Of a stretch of 48,339 bases of DNA, positions 1 to 8,145 are shown piece by piece. The first letter of the stretch is position 1; each line of letters begins with the position of its first letter. The DNA is from Nocardiopsis sp. JB363 (GTDB lineage: Bacteria; Actinomycetota; Actinomycetes; Streptosporangiales; Streptosporangiaceae): the NCBI RefSeq assembly GCF_900143625.1, contig NZ_FRFF01000013.1, positions 1-48,339 of the forward strand. The letters are read 5' to 3'. The notes below the pieces were generated by a model. It was given only the letters and a program-made list of their open reading frames with translations. It did no database searches and was not told the origin of the DNA. The translations under genes were made by a program, and so were the position numbers.

Positions 1-8
1 GTAGCTCC

Positions 9-42
9 GTCTCGTGGGCTCGGAGATGTGTTTAAGAGTCAG
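9..42 (+). other. Nextera adapter sequence at the contig end (artifact)
   Basis: These 34 bases match the Nextera transposase read-2 adapter at 32 of 34 positions by eye, including the 19-bp Tn5 mosaic end AGATGTGTATAAGAGACAG, with two A-to-T changes. The sequence is AT-richer than everything around it and stops exactly where GC-rich coding sequence begins. This is library-preparation DNA left at the end of an assembled contig, not genomic sequence, and it explains why the first gene lacks its 5' end. Confidence 0.93.
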
Positions 43-374
43 CACGCGACCCGCCCCCGGGCGGGGTGGCCGCCTACCTGGCCGAACGGATGAATCTGCA
101 CATGTGGCCGATCAAGGCGCGGGTGCGATTGGCGATGTCGGCGCAAGAGGCCCTACGCGGTCGGGCCGCCCACTACGGCACCATCGAGGCGGTGGACGAG
201 CACACCTGTGTGCTGCTGTGCGCCGGTGCGGACATGGTCGCCACGGCCTGCTACCTGGCGATGTTGGACGTGGACATGGAAGTCGAGGAGCCCGCCGAAC
301 TGCGCGAGGCGATGGCCCACCTGGGTGGGCGCCTGTCGCGCGCCGCGAAGGAGGACCGAGCGCTCGGGAACTGA
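43..374 (+). CDS. WYL-domain transcriptional regulator, C-terminal part only
   Basis: Only the last ~110 residues are present, because the reading frame runs into the adapter at the left edge. The visible part has the pattern of the C-terminal WCX extension of WYL/YafY-type regulators: a V-A-A-Y-L-A-E-R-M segment, then a tryptophan-containing strand (MWPIKARVRL), an 'I-E-A-V-D-E-H-T-C' turn and a terminal helix pair with E-L-R-E-A-M-A-H-L. Full-length members are about 320 residues, with an N-terminal winged helix and a WYL domain that senses ligands or DNA ends. The GTG at 66 is in frame but is unlikely to be the true start, since coding sequence continues upstream to the adapter. Function as a DNA-binding regulator is known for the family and inferred here. 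Confidence 0.7.
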
Positions 375-447
375 GCCCTTGGCCCCGGGTTAGAGACCAC
401 CACGGTGTGTTATCGCTGAGGATCCACCCCTCGACGTGGAGGCGCCC

Positions 448-915
448 GTGCCCGAGAACCGGCCTTGCCGACCCGAACTCTCCCCCGCCGCGCTGCGGGC
501 CGTGGAACTGGCCGGCTGTGAGGCCATGGCCCTGCGCCACCCGTTCCTGGGCACCGAACACCTGGTGATCGGGGTGGCCGGCCAAGCGGAGGAGACGGGG
601 CGGCGCACCGCCCTGGAGCCCGCCCCGCACCTGCTGCGCCGCGAGGTCGTGCGCCTCATCGCGCCCGGTGGCGACCCCTGCGAGCAGGCCCCGACCTTCA
701 CCCCGCGGGTCCGCGCCGTACTGCGCCTGGCCAGAGCGGAGGCCCGACGCCGCGGACAACCACACCTGGGCATCCACCACCTGGCATGGGGACTGGTGTC
801 GGTGGAGGGAGGAACGGCCCTGCGGGTACTGCGCAAGCTGGACGTGGACCTATCCGACACACGCGAGCGCGCCCGCGCCTACCTGGATCGGGAGACGATC
901 GAGGGAGCCCTTTGA
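448..915 (+). CDS. Stand-alone Clp-N (double Clp repeat) domain protein
   Basis: A 155-residue protein made only of a Clp N-terminal domain: two repeats, each with the 'A...LG.EH' signature (F-L-G-T-E-H-L-V-I-G near residue 35 and P-H-L-G-I-H-H-L-A-W-G near residue 108). In ClpA/ClpC this domain binds adaptors and substrates of the ClpP protease; here there is no AAA+ ATPase module. Such short proteins are common in actinomycetes and may act as adaptors or decoys, which is inference. GTG 448 is chosen because GGAGG lies five bases before it; an in-frame GTG at 436 has no such site. It sits 73 bp after the WYL gene on the same strand. Confidence 0.8.
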   Translation: MPENRPCRPELSPAALRAVELAGCEAMALRHPFLGTEHLVIGVAGQAEETGRRTALEPAPHLLRREVVRLIAPGGDPCEQAPTFTPRVRAVLRLARAEARRRGQPHLGIHHLAWGLVSVEGGTALRVLRKLDVDLSDTRERARAYLDRETIEGAL

Positions 916-988
916 GTACCCCTACTCACCGACTACCGGGTAGGAACACAGATGTAGGGCACCACCGTCCATCCTTAGGTTCGTGACC

Positions 989-1384
989 ATGAACCACTTC
1001 GGCATCCTCCTCGTCGGCCACACCGCCATGGTCCTGCACTACCTGTTCTTCGCCTACGTCGTCTTCGGCGGGCTCTTGTCGCTGCGGTGGCCGCGCATGT
1101 TCTGGCCGCATCTGTTCGTGGCCGCCTACGCCCTGGGAATCGTCATCATCGACTGGCCGTGCTTCCTGACCGACATCGAGAATTGGTCACGGGCCGCCAC
1201 CGGGCGGGAGCTGATGGAGAACGGGTTCATCGACCACCACCTGACCGGGGTGATCTACCCCGAGGACCACCTGATGACCTCGCGGTTCGTCATCGCGGGC
1301 ATCGTGGCGCTGTCCTACGCCGCCTTGGCCTGGAAGCTGTACCGTGCGCGCGCCGGTCACGAGCGGGGAATCCTGTCCCGATAG
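989..1384 (+). CDS. DUF2784 family membrane protein
   Basis: 131 residues with three or four hydrophobic segments (residues ~5-30, 37-57 and 100-120). The family hallmarks are present: a D-W-P-C-F-L-T-D-I-E-N-W motif after the second segment, and a G-F-I-D-H-H-L-T-G-V-I-Y-P motif before the third. The family is widespread in bacteria with no established function; the conserved Trp-Pro-Cys and His residues near the membrane surface suggest a redox or metal role, but this is speculation. ATG 989 is preferred; a GTG at 983 is also in frame. The gene follows the Clp-N gene by 73 bp. Confidence 0.82.
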   Translation: MNHFGILLVGHTAMVLHYLFFAYVVFGGLLSLRWPRMFWPHLFVAAYALGIVIIDWPCFLTDIENWSRAATGRELMENGFIDHHLTGVIYPEDHLMTSRFVIAGIVALSYAALAWKLYRARAGHERGILSR

Positions 1385-1486
1385 CGGGGAAACCTCCGAA
1401 TGGTCGAACCGGACCCCCGCAATCCCCCGAGCAGCTACGTTAAGGAGTCGTTCGCTTTCGCAGAGTAATGAAAGTAGGGCTTCCGC

Positions 1487-2401
1487 GTGCCCGAACAGAC
1501 CCGAACCCTCAGCCCGGACCTGTGCGACCTCGGTGTTCCCCCCACCGTGCGTCCCCTGGTCAACGGCTACCATGTCGCCCGCTGGGACAACCCTTCCGCG
1601 CTCACCGACACCGGCCGCCAACGCATGCTGGCCCTTCTGCGCGACCTGGCTGCCCGTTCCTTCGGCGCCGACCACTCCGACTATTGGCACACCCGGATCG
1701 ATTCCGGTTTCTTCGACCAGATCTCGTGCCTGGCCCTGATCCTGGACCCGGCCGGCGTACCCGTGGGCTGGGGCGGCTACCACCGGCGCCGCTTCGCCTC
1801 CCGCCGCGCCCTGTACCTGGACGCCGCCGGTGTGACCCCCGCCCACCGCAGGTTCGGGCTCTCCAGCGCCCTGATGACCCACTTCTTGACCCTTGAGATC
1901 CTCACCCGGCCCTGGGGCAACACCTACGTCGTCCTGCGCACCCGCCACCCGGCCGTCTACTCCGGTTGGCGCAAAGGGCTGGGCCGGGCCCGCGTCCACC
2001 CCCGACGCGACCGGGCCGTACCCGCCACGATCACCCGCATCGCCACCGACGCCGCCCACTGGCTCGGCGACGGCCCCCGCCTGGACCCGCGCACCCTGCT
2101 CATCCGCGACGCCTACCGCATGTTCGAAGGACGCGTCTACGGGGTCACCCCGCGCAGCGGCCACCCAGACCTGGACACCTACTTCGCCGAACAGGTGGGC
2201 CCCAAGGACGCCGTCCTGATGGTGGTGCGCATGAGCGCCCTGCCCCTGGCCCGCATCCTGTTGGGCCGCTACCTGGGCGGGCCCGCCCCCGTGCCCACCG
2301 GAGGCCGACCCGTACGCGGCGCGGCCCCGACGGAGTCGACCCACAAGGCCGCCCCCACCGGGGCCGGAGCCGCCGGACTCATCCCAGGGGGACGGCCTTG
2401 A
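1487..2401 (+). CDS. Putative GNAT-like acyltransferase of unknown substrate
   Basis: 304 residues starting at a GTG. The centre looks like a GNAT fold: a strand ending in V-P-V-G-W-G-G-Y-H-R-R (around residue 95), then A-G-V-T-P-A-H-R-R-F-G-L-S-S-A-L, which occupies the position of the acetyl-CoA pyrophosphate loop (R/Q-x-x-G-x-G/A), though its second glycine is replaced by serine. The C-terminal ~40 residues are rich in Pro, Gly and Ala and look disordered. The stop lies 23 bp inside the 3' end of the convergent oxidoreductase gene, so the two transcripts overlap tail to tail. Confidence in coding is high; the enzyme class is moderate and the substrate unknown. Confidence 0.6.
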   Translation: MPEQTRTLSPDLCDLGVPPTVRPLVNGYHVARWDNPSALTDTGRQRMLALLRDLAARSFGADHSDYWHTRIDSGFFDQISCLALILDPAGVPVGWGGYHRRRFASRRALYLDAAGVTPAHRRFGLSSALMTHFLTLEILTRPWGNTYVVLRTRHPAVYSGWRKGLGRARVHPRRDRAVPATITRIATDAAHWLGDGPRLDPRTLLIRDAYRMFEGRVYGVTPRSGHPDLDTYFAEQVGPKDAVLMVVRMSALPLARILLGRYLGGPAPVPTGGRPVRGAAPTESTHKAAPTGAGAAGLIPGGRP

Positions 2402-3395
2402 CCGTGGGTCGGGTGTAGGTCAGGGCGCCCATGTCGCGGACCTGGTCCATGACCCCGGCCAGGCGCAGGCTCTCCGACCATGGAATCCGTGGGCTCTCCC
2501 GCTCGCCCGCGGCCAGCCTGAGCGCCACCTCCTCCGCCTCGTACTCGTAGCCGTTGGCGCGGAAGGGCCGGTGGAACCGTTCGGGTTCACGGCCGTCCCG
2601 GTGCAGGACCAGATCGGTGCCGGCCCAGAACCGTTCGATCTCCAGCCATCCGCCCGTGCCGCAGAGCACCGCGCGACCGGGCAGGGCGGTACGCGAGGCG
2701 CACTCCAGGGTGGCGCTCACCCCGTTCTCGCCACGCACCAACATGGTCGTGTGCACGTCCACCATGCGATCCGGCGACAGCCGGCGGGTCGCCCCGACCA
2801 CGGTCAGCTCACCCAGGTACTGGGAGGCCAACGCCAACGGGTAGATCCCCAGGTCCAGCAGCGCACCACCACCCAGATCGGCGTTGAACAACCGATGGTC
2901 GGGGTCGTAGGGGACGTTGATGCCGAAGTCGGCCGAGAGCGCGGTCAGCTCCCCGATGGCGCCCTCGGACACCAAGGTGCGGGCCAACTCGTGCACGGGC
3001 AGGTAACGCGTCCACATCGCCTCCATCAGGAAGCGATCGTTGGTCTTGGCGGCCGCCACCATCTCGGTGACCTGTAGGGCGTTCATCGCCATGGGCTTCT
3101 CCACCAGCACGTGCTTGCCGGCGTTGAGCATCAGCAACGCGACCGTGTGATGCCAGGGGTGAGGGGTGGCCACGTAGACCACGTCGACGTCGGGGTCCTC
3201 GGCCAACGACTCATAACTCGCGTGGTGGTGGGGGATGTCCCAGGCGACCCCGAACTCCTCGGCGCGTTCGGCCGTCCGGGAGCCCACCGCCACCACCCTG
3301 GCGGAGGGGACGGCCCGCAACCCTTCGAGGAAGGAGTGGGCGATGCCTCCGGTACCGGCCACGCCCCAGCGCGGTCCACCGTTGTGTTGTGTCAT
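2379..3395 (-). CDS. Gfo/Idh/MocA family NAD(P)-dependent oxidoreductase
   Basis: 338 residues, the usual family length. The N-terminal Rossmann domain shows G-V-A-G-T-G-G-I-A-H (residues ~10-20), the strand V-D-V-V-Y-V-A-T-P-H-P-W-H, and the signature G-K-H-V-L-V-E-K-P-M-A-M-N with the lysine used in catalysis. The C-terminal alpha/beta domain contains G-G-G-A-L-L-D-L-G-I-Y-P, typical of the dehydrogenases of sugars, inositol and dihydrodiols. It probably oxidises a polyol or sugar in the cytoplasm, but the substrate cannot be read from the sequence. It is a single gene, overlapping the end of the convergent GNAT-like gene by 23 bp. Confidence 0.9.
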   Translation of the reverse strand: MTQHNGGPRWGVAGTGGIAHSFLEGLRAVPSARVVAVGSRTAERAEEFGVAWDIPHHHASYESLAEDPDVDVVYVATPHPWHHTVALLMLNAGKHVLVEKPMAMNALQVTEMVAAAKTNDRFLMEAMWTRYLPVHELARTLVSEGAIGELTALSADFGINVPYDPDHRLFNADLGGGALLDLGIYPLALASQYLGELTVVGATRRLSPDRMVDVHTTMLVRGENGVSATLECASRTALPGRAVLCGTGGWLEIERFWAGTDLVLHRDGREPERFHRPFRANGYEYEAEEVALRLAAGERESPRIPWSESLRLAGVMDQVRDMGALTYTRPTVKAVPLG

Positions 3396-3503
3396 GAGGA
3401 CATCCTAAAAACACGGTCTTCTCCGGTGCCAGGCGGGGAAGGTACTCGGTTTCCGCGCTCGGAAAACATACGGTGGCCGGGCATGCACGTGAACGGAGGA
3501 GGA

Positions 3504-3896
3504 ATGTCGTCCACACTCGCCCAGAGGTTGGGGGTAGGGGCCGGGGACCGGTTGCTCGTCCTCAACGCCCCCGAACGCTATCTACGCCTGCTGGATCCCC
3601 CGCCGGACCTCCACATCGACCTGGGGGTGATCGAGGGCGCCGTCTACGACGACGTGCACCTGTTCACGCTCGACAAGGGCACGGTGGACCGTGAGGGGCC
3701 GGCGGTGTTGGACCTGATGGGCCCCACCACCCGGTTGTGGGTGTGCTTCCCCCAACGCGGCGGCACCATCATCACCGACCTGGCCGCGGACAAGGGCTGG
3801 GACACCCTCGTCGACGCCGGGTGGCGTCCCACCGCCCAAGAACCGATCGACTCGGATTGGGCGGCGTTGCGCTTCACGCGCACAGCCACGGGGTGA
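3504..3896 (+). CDS. Small conserved actinobacterial protein (DUF3052-like)
   Basis: 130 residues beginning L-A-Q-R-L-G-V-G-A-G-D-R-L-L-V-L-N-A-P and ending in a G-W-R-P-T-A-Q-E-P-I-D-S-D-W-A-A-L-R-F motif. This pattern is seen in a widespread family of short soluble actinobacterial proteins often listed as DUF3052-related; no biochemical role is established. An internal 'hydrophobic strand - P-x-R-G-G' stretch (L-W-V-C-F-P-Q-R-G-G) gives a methyltransferase-like look, but there is no SAM-binding loop. ATG 3504 is chosen because GGAGGAGG lies just before it; an in-frame ATG at 3483 lacks this. It is divergent from the oxidoreductase gene, sharing a ~108-bp promoter region. Confidence 0.68.
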   Translation: MSSTLAQRLGVGAGDRLLVLNAPERYLRLLDPPPDLHIDLGVIEGAVYDDVHLFTLDKGTVDREGPAVLDLMGPTTRLWVCFPQRGGTIITDLAADKGWDTLVDAGWRPTAQEPIDSDWAALRFTRTATG

Positions 3897-3906
3897 ATCG
3901 GCCGGT

Positions 3907-3931
3907 GCCGGGCCCGGAACCAGGGCCCGGC
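3907..3931. terminator. Hairpin between convergent genes
   Basis: GCCGGGCCC at 3907-3915 pairs perfectly with GGGCCCGGC at 3923-3931 across a 7-base loop. It sits 11 bp after the stop of the plus-strand gene and 5 bp from the stop of the minus-strand DUF4097 gene. There is no T-run on either side, so it would be a U-tract-less, possibly bidirectional terminator, common in high-GC actinomycetes. Confidence 0.6.
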
Positions 3932-3935
3932 CCTC

Positions 3936-4904
3936 CTATCGGACCCGAACCGACCCGCTGGTGGTGTTCACCTCGATCCGGCTGTCGGCGCCGTCGGAGG
4001 CGTCCACGTCGAACTCACGGTCGCCGGAGGTCGACTCCCCACTGATGTCGTAGTCCCCCGCCGGCACCCTCGCCTCGACGCCGCCGCTGACGGTCTCCAC
4101 CTCCATCAGGTCGAAGGGGGTGTCGGTGCTGATCTCCACCCCACCGGAGGTGGTGGAGGCCTCCAAGGTGGTGAACCCGCCACCGAGTTCCAGGGAACCG
4201 CTCACCGACTCGGCCACGACCTCCTCGGCCGTGAAGTCGTCGACGGCGACGTGCCCCGATGTGGTGGACACCTCCAGCCGCTCCCCCTCACCGGCGGCCT
4301 CGATGTCGCCACTGACGTTGTGGGCCTCGACCGAACCGGTGATGTCGGACAAAGAGACCTCGCCCGAAGTGGCCTCGACCTCGACCGACCCCTGGTGGTC
4401 GAAGACCTCGACCGAACCGCTGACGGTACCCACCGACAGCTCCGAGACCAGGTTCCGCACCTCCACGGACCCACTGGCGGTCTCCAAGGTGACCGAGACG
4501 TCCTCGGGCACCTGGATGGTGTAGTCGATGGAACAGGTGGACAGGAACGGGACACCGCTGCACCGGCCGTCGATACCCAACCGGTCACCACCTTCGTCGA
4601 TCCGCTCCTCCGGCTCGGACAGCGGTCCACCCCGCAGGGTGCGCTCGACGACGATCTCGTCGCCCTCGGCCGCACCGACCTCGATCCGCCCACCGGTGTC
4701 GTTGTGCACGCTCAACGCGCTCGCCCCGCCGTAGGAGTCGGCCTGGTCGCTCTGATGGGCCACCACGTTGCCCAGGACGGACACCGCGGTGAGCACCACC
4801 AGGACCACCACGAGCACCCCGCCCAGAAGCATCCACGGGCCCCACCGGAACCGCCTCGATTCCTTACTGGACGAGGCGTACAGCCCTCGTGCCCTGAAAG
4901 TCAC
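3936..4904 (-). CDS. Membrane-anchored DUF4097 beta-repeat protein
   Basis: 322 residues: a short basic cytoplasmic tail, one transmembrane segment (residues ~24-46, L-L-G-G-V-L-V-V-V-L), then an extracytoplasmic region of degenerate ~18-20 residue repeats centred on 'S-T-T-S-G-x-V-x-V' and 'E-A-x-S-G-S-V-E-V', repeated at least eight times. This is the DUF4097 (adhesin-like, right-handed beta-helix) fold found with LiaI/LiaR-type envelope-stress systems. It follows the kinase and response regulator genes on the same strand with a 44-bp gap, so it is probably the output or a partner of that system. The GTG start has GGAAGGAG upstream. Confidence 0.83.
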   Translation of the reverse strand: MTFRARGLYASSSKESRRFRWGPWMLLGGVLVVVLVVLTAVSVLGNVVAHQSDQADSYGGASALSVHNDTGGRIEVGAAEGDEIVVERTLRGGPLSEPEERIDEGGDRLGIDGRCSGVPFLSTCSIDYTIQVPEDVSVTLETASGSVEVRNLVSELSVGTVSGSVEVFDHQGSVEVEATSGEVSLSDITGSVEAHNVSGDIEAAGEGERLEVSTTSGHVAVDDFTAEEVVAESVSGSLELGGGFTTLEASTTSGGVEISTDTPFDLMEVETVSGGVEARVPAGDYDISGESTSGDREFDVDASDGADSRIEVNTTSGSVRVR

Positions 4905-4948
4905 GTCGTTCTCCTTCCGGAAGGCGCGGCCCTCCTTGATCTGGTCGG

Positions 4949-5635
4949 TCAGTCCCGGGCCGAACCGCGCAGGTAGCGCAGCACCGCCAGGACCCTGCGG
5001 TGGTCGTGGTCGTCCTGGCCCAGGTCGAGCTTGAGGAAGATGGAACGGATGTGCTTTTCCACCGCCCGTTCGGTGATGGTGAGCCGTTCGGCGATGCCCG
5101 CGTTGTTGACCCCCTCGGCCATCACCTCCAGCACCTCGGTCTCGCGCGGGGTGAGCCGTTCCAGGGCGCGGTCACGGTTGCCGCTCAGCAACTGGGTGAC
5201 CACCTCGGGATCGATCGCGGCTCCGCCGTCGGCCACCCGGCGCAGCACGCTCGTGAACTCCTCGATGTCGGCCACCCGGTCCTTGAGCAGGTAACCGACC
5301 TTGAACGCGCCGGCCCCGAGCAGGTCGGCGGCGTATCGGCTGACCACGTGCTGGGACAGCAGCAGCACCGCCACCTCCGGGTGGGACCGGCGGATCCTCA
5401 CCGCCGCCTGGATGCCCTCCTCGGAGTAGGTGGGCGGCATGCGGATGTCCACCAGGCACAGGTCCACGTCGGGATGGACCTCCACCGCGCCGAGGAGCGC
5501 GTCGGCGTCGCCCACCGAGTCCACGACCTCCACCCCGGCGTCCTCCAACAGTCGGGCCATGCCGCTGCGCAGCAGCACCGAGTCCTCGGCGATGATCACC
5601 CGCGGTCCACTGCGCGCGGTCTCCTCGATGCTCAC
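4949..5635 (-). CDS. LuxR/NarL-type response regulator
   Basis: 228 residues. The receiver domain (~residues 10-130) has the acidic pair (I-I-A-E-D), the phosphoacceptor aspartate in L-V-D-I-R-M-P-P and the conserved lysine in L-L-K-D-R. The C-terminal LuxR HTH begins R-L-T-P-R-E-T-E-V-L-E-V-M-A-E-G and continues with the recognition helix T-E-R-A-V-E-K-H-I-R-S-I-F. GTG 5635 is chosen because it lies two bases after the kinase stop with GGGAGG seven bases upstream; an ATG at 5650 in the same frame has poorer spacing. It should be phosphorylated by the kinase encoded just upstream and probably controls the DUF4097 gene downstream (inference). Confidence 0.93.
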   Translation of the reverse strand: MSIEETARSGPRVIIAEDSVLLRSGMARLLEDAGVEVVDSVGDADALLGAVEVHPDVDLCLVDIRMPPTYSEEGIQAAVRIRRSHPEVAVLLLSQHVVSRYAADLLGAGAFKVGYLLKDRVADIEEFTSVLRRVADGGAAIDPEVVTQLLSGNRDRALERLTPRETEVLEVMAEGVNNAGIAERLTITERAVEKHIRSIFLKLDLGQDDHDHRRVLAVLRYLRGSARD

Positions 5636-5637
5636 GG

Positions 5638-7026
5638 TCAGGCCTCCCATGGGATCTGTGCGGTCAGGACGGTTCCCCCGCCCCGGGGGCTGTGGACGGT
5701 CAGGTCCCCATCGATGGCGTCCACCCGGTCCCACAGCCCGTACAGGCCGGTGCCCGCCTCGGGGTCGGCGCCGCCCACACCGTCGTCGGTGATCGTGACG
5801 CGCAACGACTCGCCGCGTCGGCCGGGGAGCCGCTCCAGCGCCACCCGGACCTGCTCGGCCCGGGCGTGCTTGGCGACGTTGGTCAACGCTTCGCTGACCA
5901 CGTAGTAGGCGACGCCCTCGGCGCGCGGAGAGGGACGCCCGTCCAGTTCCAGGTCGAGTCGGACCGGCACGGGTGAGCGCCCGGCCGCCACCGGCAGGGC
6001 GGCGCCCAGGCCGTGATCGGTGAGCACCCGCGGGTGCAGTCCCCGGGCGACCTGACGCAGTTCGGTCATGACCTCCTTGGACTCGCGCTGGGCCTCGGCG
6101 ATGAGCTCGCGGGCCCCCTCGGGGTCCCGGGCCAGCCGGGTGCGGGCCCGGGTGAGGGTCAAGGTCAGGGCGAGCAGGCGCTGTTGGGCACCGTCGTGCA
6201 GGTCGCGTTCGATGCGTCGGCGCTCGGCCTCGGCGACGTCGACCATGCGTTGACGGCTGTCCTGGACGTGCAGCAGGCGGCGCCGCATACGCACCTCGGG
6301 TGCGTCGAAGAGCAGGGTGCGCAACAGCAGGACCTCGGAGGAGACCACGGTGCGTGCGATGCGCAGACCCACCAGGACCGCCACCGGGCCCAGCAGTACC
6401 AGTCCGAGCGGCCCGAGCAGGTCGACCGGTGTGGCGCCCTGGGCCAGTACGTACACCACCCCGAGCAGGGAGCCCAACGCCGCGGCTCCCCCGCACACCA
6501 CCAGCACCGCCACCAGTCCCCCGGCCAGCAGCCCGTGCAGGCCTGCCACGGTGCTGTAGACCACCATCGACCAGGCCTCACGGCCGAACACGAAGGCCCG
6601 GCCGCGCGCCCATCGGCCGGAACCGGCCAAGGGGTCGGGCGGTCTGGTCTCCACGATCCCGAACACGTTGGCCAGTCGGGAGCGCTGGGTGTAGCAGGCC
6701 AGCCGGGCCAGCGCGGTGGCCAGGAGCGGGAACACCACCACGAAGAGCAGGGTGTCCACCAGGAGGTGGCCCGGTACGAGTTCCGGCGGGAACCCGCCGA
6801 TGGGGGCATAGAGCCGCAGCCCGAGCCAGGTGGCCGAGGCCACCAGCAACGCCGCCGGGATCAGGTAGAACACCGCCAGGGCCAGGGAGGTCATCAAGTG
6901 CAGGACCTCGACCAGCCGGACCCGCCAGGTGTTGCCCCGGGTCTCGTGGAGGAAGGGTACGGCGATCGGGGCACCCGGCCCTCTCGCGATGCCCGCGCCC
7001 GTCCGCTCCGTCCCCGTGCCGCTCAC
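5638..7026 (-). CDS. NarL-family sensor histidine kinase
   Basis: About 462 residues. The N-terminal half has six hydrophobic segments (two near residues 45-75, one near 95-115, then several between 155 and 235). The HisKA_3 dimerisation helix carries the phosphorylated histidine in R-R-I-E-R-D-L-H-D-G-A-Q-Q-R-L. The ATPase domain has the N-box (V-S-E-A-L-T-N-V-A-K-H-A) and a D-D-G-V-G-G ... G-T-G-L-Y-G-L-W-D-R G-box. The gene is two bases upstream of its response regulator, and the pair is translationally coupled. GTG 7026 and TTG 7035 are both possible starts. The stimulus is unknown; the DUF4097 partner suggests envelope stress. Confidence 0.92.
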   Translation of the reverse strand: MSGTGTERTGAGIARGPGAPIAVPFLHETRGNTWRVRLVEVLHLMTSLALAVFYLIPAALLVASATWLGLRLYAPIGGFPPELVPGHLLVDTLLFVVVFPLLATALARLACYTQRSRLANVFGIVETRPPDPLAGSGRWARGRAFVFGREAWSMVVYSTVAGLHGLLAGGLVAVLVVCGGAAALGSLLGVVYVLAQGATPVDLLGPLGLVLLGPVAVLVGLRIARTVVSSEVLLLRTLLFDAPEVRMRRRLLHVQDSRQRMVDVAEAERRRIERDLHDGAQQRLLALTLTLTRARTRLARDPEGARELIAEAQRESKEVMTELRQVARGLHPRVLTDHGLGAALPVAAGRSPVPVRLDLELDGRPSPRAEGVAYYVVSEALTNVAKHARAEQVRVALERLPGRRGESLRVTITDDGVGGADPEAGTGLYGLWDRVDAIDGDLTVHSPRGGGTVLTAQIPWEA

Positions 7027-7148
7027 AGAGTCCAATCTAGGTTCGTGGGCCCTCGGGGCACGAGGTCCTCAGCACGAGAGTGGCCGGTGGTGCCAGCACT
7101 ACCCACCGGTGCGGGAGCATGGAGGGTCCGAGCAGAGAAGGGGAACAT

Positions 7149-8114
7149 GTGGGGTGCGGGTGCGACGTCGAACGGGTCATCGAGGGGTACGGCCCCGAGG
7201 GGGTGGACCATTCCCACCCGGTCTCCGAGGAGGTCGCCTTCGCCCTGGCCGAGCTGGTGGAGACCGGTGACGATCACTGCCTGAGAGCGCGTTACGACCT
7301 GTCAGGTCCGGTGCTGGAACGGGCGGCTCATCTGGCCGGGTTCACCCCGCGCCCGGAGCTGGAGTACCGATTGTCCGCCTATCCGAGCGGTCCCCACCCT
7401 GCTCTGGCCCCGGTCCTTCGGGACATCGCGGGGATCAACATGTTCTTCGCGCTGGAGACGGAACGGCCCGCGCGGGAATGGGTGGCGGTTCTGCGGGGCG
7501 AATGGTCCGGGGACCTGTTGACCGCCGAGGTGGCGGACGTGCGCGGCCGGCTCGCCGCACTCTTCGACGGAAGAGCCGAGGACGTGGCGTGGCGGGTGGG
7601 CGCCTCCCTGTTCCACCAGGGTTTGGCCTCACGGGTGCTGTCCCCGGTGCTGGCCGCGGCGGTGTGCCACGGGGTGCACCTGGACCCGTGGAACCTGTTC
7701 GTGCGCCCGGGCGGACCGACCGTGCTGCGCACCATCGACACCCGGGCCCGACCCTTGGAATCGTGCGCCCCGCAGGAGATCGCCCGGGGCCCGGTCCACC
7801 AGGCGGTGGCGGGCCTGGAAAGGGTCGCCGCGGCGTTGGGAGAGACCGGCGGTATCGCGCCGGGGCTGTTGCGCGGCAACACCGCGGCGGCGCTGGCCGG
7901 CGCCGCGCGCTCCCTGGGACGGGACCGCCCCGAGCACCACGAAAGCGCCGAGCGGGTGGTGCGCACACTGCTGCGGAGCCCCTCTCTGGAGGGCACCGGC
8001 GCCTACACCGAGGTGGACGACCAAGGCCGGGCGACCTTCCGGCGCACCACCTGCTGCCTCTACTACCGCCTCCCCGAGGGCGGCCTGTGCGGGGATTGCG
8101 CCTTGCGGCCCTGA
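7149..8114 (+). CDS. FhuF-like (2Fe-2S) siderophore-iron reductase
   Basis: About 321 residues. The C-terminus carries the FhuF cysteine signature C-C-x10-C-x2-C (C-C-L-Y-Y-R ... C-G-D-C), which binds a [2Fe-2S] cluster used in FhuF to reduce ferric siderophores in the cytoplasm. The middle holds the family's H-G-V-H-L-D-P-W-N-L-F and V-L-R-T-I-D-T-R-A elements. GTG 7149 follows GAAGGGGA and codon usage becomes typical from there; an ATG at 7119 is also in frame, but the codons between are atypical. No siderophore genes or transporters are adjacent. The next gene begins 31 bp downstream. Confidence 0.75.
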   Translation: MGCGCDVERVIEGYGPEGVDHSHPVSEEVAFALAELVETGDDHCLRARYDLSGPVLERAAHLAGFTPRPELEYRLSAYPSGPHPALAPVLRDIAGINMFFALETERPAREWVAVLRGEWSGDLLTAEVADVRGRLAALFDGRAEDVAWRVGASLFHQGLASRVLSPVLAAAVCHGVHLDPWNLFVRPGGPTVLRTIDTRARPLESCAPQEIARGPVHQAVAGLERVAAALGETGGIAPGLLRGNTAAALAGAARSLGRDRPEHHESAERVVRTLLRSPSLEGTGAYTEVDDQGRATFRRTTCCLYYRLPEGGLCGDCALRP

Positions 8115-8145
8115 CCACGCGCTTTCCCACCTTCGAGGCAGAGAC

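Noticed and set aside
4949..6496. A long minus-strand frame joining the response regulator to upstream sequence as a 515-residue fusion
   Set aside because: The upstream half overlaps the histidine kinase in another frame and is a Gly/Pro/Arg-rich artefact of GC-rich codons. The true start is at 5635.
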